DNA from: a virus
Strand: one strand, 5' to 3'
Virus record (IMG/VR): IMGVR_UViG_3300006112_000008
Coordinates: 62,001-126,000 of that record
Length of the DNA stretch: 64,000 nucleotides
Positions 60,431-64,000 of this stretch are shown one piece after another. Positions within the stretch are counted from its first letter, which is position 1. Each line of letters opens with the position of its first letter. The notes under the pieces were generated by a model that was not told the DNA's origin, ran no database searches, and saw only the letters and a list, made by a program, of their open reading frames with translations. A program made the translations under genes and the position numbers.

Positions 60431-60785
60431 CACAGAAAAAGCAACAGAACATTTTGACTTTGGAACAGCTAGTCCTGACTTCAGGCCTCAGCCCAAGCGC
60501 AGCATCCAGAGAGAATTAAAAGGAGAGATCCTAGATCAGCAAAAAACAGTAGATGCCTTTGAGCAGGCCAAGGGCTGGGCTAAAAAGCCAAAGATGGATC
60601 TCTCTATATATGAGTTTCACAACATCGTATTAGACCCAGAAAAGCAGCATGATGGTGAAATGCTGTCCAGGCTCTTGAACGACGAGAAATATGTGATCAG
60701 CTACTACAAGGATAATTGGACTCCTCAAGGAAGTTATAGAGTCTTTGTGATTTACGGAAAAAAGAAGGAAACCTCTAATGAATAA
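60417..60785 (+). CDS. Small soluble protein, 122 aa
   Basis: Not recognised. Polar, lysine-rich N-terminal 60 residues, then a mixed alpha/beta C-terminus (DLSIYEFHNIVLDPEKQHDG, RLLNDEKYVISYYKDNWTPQ, SYRVFVIYGKKKE) with a compact-domain appearance. No Cys and no membrane segment. It overlaps neighbours on both sides within the operon. Confidence 0.5.
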   Translation: MAYTNTEKATEHFDFGTASPDFRPQPKRSIQRELKGEILDQQKTVDAFEQAKGWAKKPKMDLSIYEFHNIVLDPEKQHDGEMLSRLLNDEKYVISYYKDNWTPQGSYRVFVIYGKKKETSNE

Positions 60786-61512
60786 TAACAACCAAACAAA
60801 AATACCTCTATCTCCAGAAGAGGCTTATCTTGCTTCTAAGCTTTTTGGCAGAAGCTTGTTCAGTGCTATACAACTTGCAAAAGAACAGGAAGAGGCCACC
60901 CGCAGAATGGAAGGTCTTGGTGGAGGAGACACCTTGAGAATTCCTATTCCTGTAAATACTTTGCACAAAACCAGTGAAGAGGGCGAGGCTTCTCCTGGGT
61001 TGATAGGAAGAGCAATCAGATTCAACAGAAACCCAATTCGCTCTGTGTTTGGTGGTGAGGCAGGCTTTCACGAAGCCAGGAGAGAATACTTTCAGCAACA
61101 GAAGATGCAGATACAGCGTGAACTTCAGGATGCGCAAAAAGAATATCTCCAAACACTTCAAAAGATTAAGCAGGGTGAATTAGAAACCCCTAACGTGGAT
61201 GCATTCTGCAATGGATTGGCTGCAGAAGCGACCATCAGTGAAATTCTTCCTAAAACTGCAGGTAATACTGCAGAAGATGTAGAAATAAGCGATCACAGCC
61301 TAAAGAGACTTCTTGGTAAAGGCCTAGGTATCTTGAAAAAGCCTGTTGACCCTGTTATTGATTTAGGTGCCACAGGATTAATAGGTACAGGCGCAGGTAG
61401 TGCTTATCTTACTTATGTTATTAAGAAGAAGCTTAGAGAGAAAAATCACGCTGAGGATTATATCTCTAACATTCCTACCAGAGTAGAATTAGAACCTTAC
61501 AACATAGGATGA
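60778..61512 (+). CDS. Coiled-coil protein with membrane segment, 244 aa
   Basis: The N-terminal helix (SPEEAYLASKLFGRSLFSAI) is followed by a Gly/Pro linker, a long charged coiled coil (~95-145, EARREYFQQQKMQIQRELQD then AQKEYLQTLQKIKQ) and a Gly-rich hydrophobic segment (LGATGLIGTGAGSAYLTYVI) before a basic tail. The AEATISEILPKTAG stretch recalls the KTA-like segments in neighbouring proteins. Function unknown. Overlaps the next gene start. Confidence 0.5.
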   Translation: MNNNNQTKIPLSPEEAYLASKLFGRSLFSAIQLAKEQEEATRRMEGLGGGDTLRIPIPVNTLHKTSEEGEASPGLIGRAIRFNRNPIRSVFGGEAGFHEARREYFQQQKMQIQRELQDAQKEYLQTLQKIKQGELETPNVDAFCNGLAAEATISEILPKTAGNTAEDVEISDHSLKRLLGKGLGILKKPVDPVIDLGATGLIGTGAGSAYLTYVIKKKLREKNHAEDYISNIPTRVELEPYNIG

Positions 61513-61997
61513 AAATAGACTGGAGCGAATTTGAAAGAGGATTTTCCGATATGGAAAAAGAGGGAGGTTTTTTAACCAACCTCTTAACCTCCCGTGTGAG
61601 TAAAATATTAGATAATATTGCACCCAGACCTAATCCAGGAATAGCTCCACTGCTTCCACAAATGCAGGGAAAGTTGAATTTAAACTTAGGCCCTGAAAAA
61701 ACCATTTTTAATACTCCAGCTAACGAAGTGCACAGCATAGGCTCTCCTGTTAAAGGGCAAGAAAAGTTAGCAGGACTCATAGATCCTCATGTGCTTAGAA
61801 GTGTATTAACAGCAAAAGCCGTTAAAGGTGCGGTAAATACCATTGCGGGTCCAGACGCACCAGAAACTTCTGAGGTACCTGAAAAAAAGGTTATTTTAGA
61901 AACTAAATATCCTGAAATGAAAAAACTTCTTGAAGATGAGAAGACTAAAGCATATCTTGAATCCTTACTCACAGAGGATTTGAACAATGCAAGCTAA
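61509..61997 (+). CDS. Small protein, 162 aa
   Basis: Not recognised. The N-terminus WSEFERGFSDMEKEGGFLTN again resembles the recurrent F..GF motif. A Pro/Asn-rich middle and an acidic helical C-terminus (PEMKKLLEDEKTKAYLESLL) follow. It overlaps the next gene by 11 nt. No membrane segment is obvious apart from a weak LIDPHVLRSVLTAKAVKGAV helix. Confidence 0.5.
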   Translation: MKIDWSEFERGFSDMEKEGGFLTNLLTSRVSKILDNIAPRPNPGIAPLLPQMQGKLNLNLGPEKTIFNTPANEVHSIGSPVKGQEKLAGLIDPHVLRSVLTAKAVKGAVNTIAGPDAPETSEVPEKKVILETKYPEMKKLLEDEKTKAYLESLLTEDLNNAS

Positions 61998-62199
61998 ACA
62001 AATCTATATTCCGTCTTTAAAAATAAAAGGAACATACCTAGAAGAAATCGGCGGAGAAAAAGAAAAAGTGACCTACCCTGGTAAGCCTATAGAGGTAGAG
62101 TTAACAGCAGAAGATTTCTTATCAGAAGAAGATTATCACAGTGCCTGGATAATAATAACAAGAGCAGTGCAAAAAAAGCTTTCAAATGGAGTTTCCTAA
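61987..62199 (+). CDS. Small protein before beta N-terminal gene, 70 aa
   Basis: Not recognised. Beta-rich start (QIYIPSLKIKGTYLEEIGGE) with VTYPGKPIEVELTAEDFLSE, then a helix (HSAWIIITRAVQKKLSN). It overlaps the polymerase beta N-terminal gene by 14 nt, so the two are co-translated. A small polymerase-assembly partner is possible by position. Confidence 0.45.
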   Translation: MQAKQIYIPSLKIKGTYLEEIGGEKEKVTYPGKPIEVELTAEDFLSEEDYHSAWIIITRAVQKKLSNGVS

Positions 62200-62839
62200 A
62201 AATACCAGAGATTTTTTTGATCCGCATGCACTGAATAAGCTTATTCAGAAACATGTGCTAGAAGGTTTTAAGTCTAAGTTAGGGCAGATAGAAACAAACG
62301 ACCACAAGTTAGAGGTAGAGAACATAGAGATACACCCAAAGCCATTCTCTATAGAGGACCAGAAAAAGGCTATCTTAGAAAAGCGTGATCTTACTTACCC
62401 AATAAAGGGAGATGTGCACTTGGTGGATAAACGCACAGGTCAGCGGGTAGAATCCAAACATATTACCATTGCGAATATTCCTTTTGTCACAGACAGGAAT
62501 ACGGTTGTGTATAACGGCAGTGAGTATGAGCCTATTCATCAGCAGAGATTGCTTCCTGGGGTTTACTCCAGGATTCGCCAAAGCGGAGAAGCAGAAGCTC
62601 ACATCAATCCGGCCCCTAGAACAGGAATGGGCGGAAGAATATTATTTTATCCAGACAAACAACTTTTTGTTTTGATGCTTCAGAACACGCAAATAAAGCT
62701 TTATGGTGTGATGAGAGATCTCGGCGTGTCTGATAGCCAAATGCAAGCCGCCTGGGGAAATGAGATTTATTTAGCCAATAAGAAAATGTACACAGGCGAC
62801 GAAATAGACAAGTTGTACAATAAAATATTTTTAAGTTAA
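62186..62839 (+). CDS. RNA polymerase beta subunit, N-terminal part, 217 aa
   Basis: Matches the first ~230 residues of bacterial beta. LTYPIKGDVHLVDKRTGQ then VESKHITIANIPFVTDRN and TVVYNGSEYEPIHQQRLLPG then VYSRIR correspond to ..V.L...d...g..k...v..geiPlMTd.GTFViNGtErVivsQl.RSPGvy. GRILFYPDKQLFVLMLQNTQ aligns with the beta protrusion strand. The protein then ends (KIFLS, TAA), so the beta lobe, the rifampicin region and fork loop (about E. coli 240-620) are not encoded here. It is on the opposite strand to the other polymerase pieces. No start codon problem: ATG 62186 follows a coupled overlap. Confidence 0.85.
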   Translation: MEFPKNTRDFFDPHALNKLIQKHVLEGFKSKLGQIETNDHKLEVENIEIHPKPFSIEDQKKAILEKRDLTYPIKGDVHLVDKRTGQRVESKHITIANIPFVTDRNTVVYNGSEYEPIHQQRLLPGVYSRIRQSGEAEAHINPAPRTGMGGRILFYPDKQLFVLMLQNTQIKLYGVMRDLGVSDSQMQAAWGNEIYLANKKMYTGDEIDKLYNKIFLS

Positions 62840-62842
62840 AAT

Positions 62843-62871
62843 TTGCAACCCTACCGTGTCAGAGGTATATA
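62843..62871 (+). promoter_or_regulatory. Promoter of the 62894 gene
   Basis: TTGCAA (62843-62848), 17-nt spacer, TATATA (62866-62871), then TTAAGAGGAGGTGA. The -35 hexamer and AT-rich -10 match the promoters before the sheath and spike genes. Confidence 0.45.
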
Positions 62872-62893
62872 TTAAGAGGAGGTGAACACACAC

Positions 62894-63115
62894 ATGAATA
62901 AAAACGCATACGAAATCAGATTAGACATTCTTATGGACGCTCACAGGTATTGTACTGAATTATTTCAGCACAAAGCCTCTGCGTTTATGGCGGCAGCTGA
63001 GAAAGACAATAAGGTTGTTTCACCAGAAGCAATTGAAAAGCTATATCCATCAAAAAAGGAAATCATCAGCACTGCAGAAATGTTTTATGAGTTTGTGGGA
63101 GGCAGCCACAAATAA
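62894..63115 (+). CDS. Small conserved-type phage protein, 73 aa
   Basis: I start at ATG 62894, behind a perfect AAGAGGAGGTGA ribosome site, not at the upstream GTG 62882, which lies inside the site. The sequence is helical and charged (NKNAYEIRLDILMDAHRYCT, EAIEKLYPSKKEIISTAEMF) with an EIRLDIL-type start that recurs in small proteins of T4-like and other large phages. Function unknown. Its own promoter and strong site suggest separate regulation from the upstream operon. Confidence 0.6.
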   Translation: MNKNAYEIRLDILMDAHRYCTELFQHKASAFMAAAEKDNKVVSPEAIEKLYPSKKEIISTAEMFYEFVGGSHK

Positions 63116-63119
63116 AATA

Positions 63120-63147
63120 TTGCATACTAACAAACAATAAGTAATAA
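63120..63147 (+). promoter_or_regulatory. Promoter of the 63262 gene
   Basis: TTGCAT (63120-63125), 16-nt spacer, TAATAA (63142-63147). Transcription would start close to the 5' strand of the structured element (63149-63160). The arrangement equals that before the decoration gene. Confidence 0.5.
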
Positions 63148-63148
63148 T

Positions 63149-63232
63149 AACTATCAGCAATGGAGAAACCTTATGTTTCTCTGGATTAGTAATCCTAGTC
63201 TGTTGCAAGGGCATAATCCATTGTTGATAGTT
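63149..63232 (+). ncRNA. Three-way-junction RNA element in the leader of the 63262 gene
   Basis: P1: 63149-63160 (AACTATCAGCAA) pairs with 63221-63232 (TTGTTGATAGTT), 12 bp with one G-U. P2: 63163-63169 (GAGAAAC) pairs with 63175-63181 (GTTTCTC), loop CTTAT. P3: 63182-63188 (TGGATTA) pairs with 63214-63220 (TAATCCA). The only unpaired junction bases are T161 and G162, so the three helices abut. The P3 loop may extend by TCCT/AGGG (63193-63196/63208-63211). An alternative hairpin GGATT-AGT-AATCC (63183-63195) competes with P3, so two states are possible. No known riboswitch or ribozyme core was recognised. Confidence 0.7.
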
Positions 63233-63261
63233 CAACCAAAAACAAACAACAATTAAAAATT
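63233..63261 (+). promoter_or_regulatory. A/C-rich leader without Shine-Dalgarno
   Basis: The last 29 nt before the ATG (CAACCAAAAACAAACAACAA and TTAAAAATT) contain no AGGAG. They match the leader of the decoration gene at 36609, including the sequence around the start (AAAAATTATGGCTA). Confidence 0.5.
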
Positions 63262-63777
63262 ATGGCTACCACATATTCAGTTCGTAAAAACGCTTCTGGC
63301 GTTACAGCCGACAATCAGATCGGTGGACTCATCACTTCTCGCTACGAGAAGGCTAGCATGGCCTTCGGCACTATTCCTGCCGGAAGCTACAATTGCGGCG
63401 ACACCATCAGCTTTGATGATGTTGACAGCCGTTATATCGTTGAGGCTCACGTCACGGCCCACCTCGGTGGCGGTGTGATCGCTCTTGATGTTGTTCCTGG
63501 AACGGATCTCACCGCAGGTCCTCTCGCGCTCAACATTGGTACAGGAGCCACGGGCGCTGGTACAGGCGGAACGGGAACTTATTCCAACAACAACCCTGGT
63601 CCTTTGCTCAGCTATGTAATTTATTACATCCGCGGTAACGGCACCCAAGGTTCAGCCGGATCCACGAATCCTAACGTTGGTGGTTCTGCTGGTGATCTCC
63701 TTCAGGTCACCGTGTCCGCTAGTGCAATTGTTACCAAGGATTCTGTTTCTAACACAGAAACAGGCCCTACTGTCTAA
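63262..63777 (+). CDS. Probable abundant structural protein, 171 aa
   Basis: A small beta-rich protein (VTADNQIGGLITSRYEKASM, VDSRYIVEAHVTAHLGGGVI) with Gly/Thr/Ser/Asn bias, a Gly-Thr low-complexity stretch (GTGATGAGTGGTGTYSNNNP) and a C-terminal VTVSASAIVTKDS strand. G/C-ending codons, a dedicated promoter, a structured leader and a following terminator suggest high expression, as for the decoration-like protein at 36112-36609. A head-decoration or fibre-base role is inferred; no family was recognised. Confidence 0.6.
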   Translation: MATTYSVRKNASGVTADNQIGGLITSRYEKASMAFGTIPAGSYNCGDTISFDDVDSRYIVEAHVTAHLGGGVIALDVVPGTDLTAGPLALNIGTGATGAGTGGTGTYSNNNPGPLLSYVIYYIRGNGTQGSAGSTNPNVGGSAGDLLQVTVSASAIVTKDSVSNTETGPTV

Positions 63778-63803
63778 TCTTTAGACCAGTTAAAAAAGAA
63801 TGG

Positions 63804-63838
63804 GGGTGTGGAGAAATCCACACCCTTATTTTTTTATA
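63804..63838 (+). terminator. Intrinsic terminator after the 63262 gene
   Basis: GGGTGTGGA (63804-63812) pairs perfectly with TCCACACCC (63817-63825) around a GAAA tetraloop, followed by TTATTTTTTTA. It is located 26 nt after the stop codon. Confidence 0.95.
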
Positions 63839-63846
63839 AAAAGCAC

Positions 63847-63874
63847 TTGCGCGTAGCTAGAGATCGTATATATT
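63847..63874 (+). promoter_or_regulatory. Promoter of the right-edge gene
   Basis: TTGCGC (63847-63852), 16-nt spacer, TATATT (63869-63874). The GTATATATTAA context recurs from the 62866 promoter. It lies downstream of the terminator and upstream of the partial gene at 63912. Confidence 0.45.
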
Positions 63875-63911
63875 AATTCTCGTCAGTAACACTTAAACAA
63901 ATAATAAACAC

Positions 63912-64000
63912 ATGGAAGAATCAAAAGAATCCCAAGTATTTCGTCTTGTTCAAGAGCTTGAACAAACCAGGAAAAATAAAAAAGCCGAGATGCAGGCTTA
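63912..64000 (+). CDS. Partial CDS at right edge (29 codons seen)
   Basis: ATG 63912 opens a frame that continues past the window (MEESKESQVFRLVQELEQTR then KNKKAEMQA). The visible N-terminus is a charged, probably coiled-coil helix. The leader (AACACTTAAACAAATAATAA then ACAC) is A/C-rich with no Shine-Dalgarno, like the two other such leaders here. Product unknown. Confidence 0.6.
   Translation, partial: MEESKESQVFRLVQELEQTRKNKKAEMQA

Noticed and set aside
63149-63232. tRNA or hammerhead ribozyme
   Set aside because: No T-arm, CCA-like acceptor or anticodon arm spacing fits, and the junction lacks the CUGAUGA and GAAA core of hammerheads.
1-64000. Alternative genetic code (recoded TGA or TAG)
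   Set aside because: Long genes end cleanly with TAA and TGA and show no in-frame interruptions that recoding would need.

Overview
The window reads as part of the genome of a large tailed phage with a contractile tail (myovirus type). Supporting genes are a tail sheath, tail tube, OB-fold/beta-helix spike, gp25-like and J-like baseplate proteins, a tape measure protein preceded by a frameshifted chaperone pair, a prohead protease, a scaffold-like protein and an HK97-type major capsid protein. The phage also encodes parts of its own multisubunit RNA polymerase. The host cannot be named: many genes have AGGAG-type ribosome sites, so a Shine-Dalgarno-using bacterium is likely. I saw no portal, terminase large subunit, integrase, tRNA or CRISPR array.

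Layout. Positions 1-56487 are one long minus-strand block, read here from its promoter side (right) to left. From 56.5 to 52.3 kb: a degenerate zincin-like protein, a papain-like protease and a 995-aa RNA polymerase polypeptide that joins the C-terminal part of beta to the N-terminal part of beta-prime. From 52.3 to 44.9 kb: three small genes, the C-terminal part of beta-prime, a large unknown protein, a glycine-zipper membrane protein and an HTH protein. From 44.8 to 35.1 kb: probable internal head proteins, prohead protease, an EF-hand protein, scaffold-like protein, decoration-like protein and major capsid protein, ending at a strong terminator (35.1 kb). From 35.0 to 28.4 kb: neck, tail completion, sheath and tube, ending at a second terminator (28.35 kb). 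From 28.3 to 13.6 kb: spike, chaperones, tape measure, hub, a sigma-70-like factor, wedge proteins. From 13.6 kb to the left edge: fibre and adhesin genes, including a 2778-aa repeat protein and three proteins that share an N-terminal adaptor.

At 56.49-56.67 kb the strands diverge. The plus-strand block (56.67-64 kb) starts with a probable HUH-type Rep-like protein, then a tightly overlapping set of small, often membrane-spanning proteins, the N-terminal piece of RNA polymerase beta, a small conserved gene, a probable highly expressed structural gene behind a structured leader, a terminator and the start of another gene at the right edge.

How it fits together (inference): the phage polymerase is broken at unusual points and re-fused (beta-C to beta-prime-N), the middle of beta is not in the window, and a sigma-70-like factor lies inside the baseplate operon. 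T4-late-like TATAAAT boxes and a TTGCAA-type promoter occur before head and tail genes. This combination, together with the three-way-junction leader at 63.15-63.23 kb, is the most novel material here.
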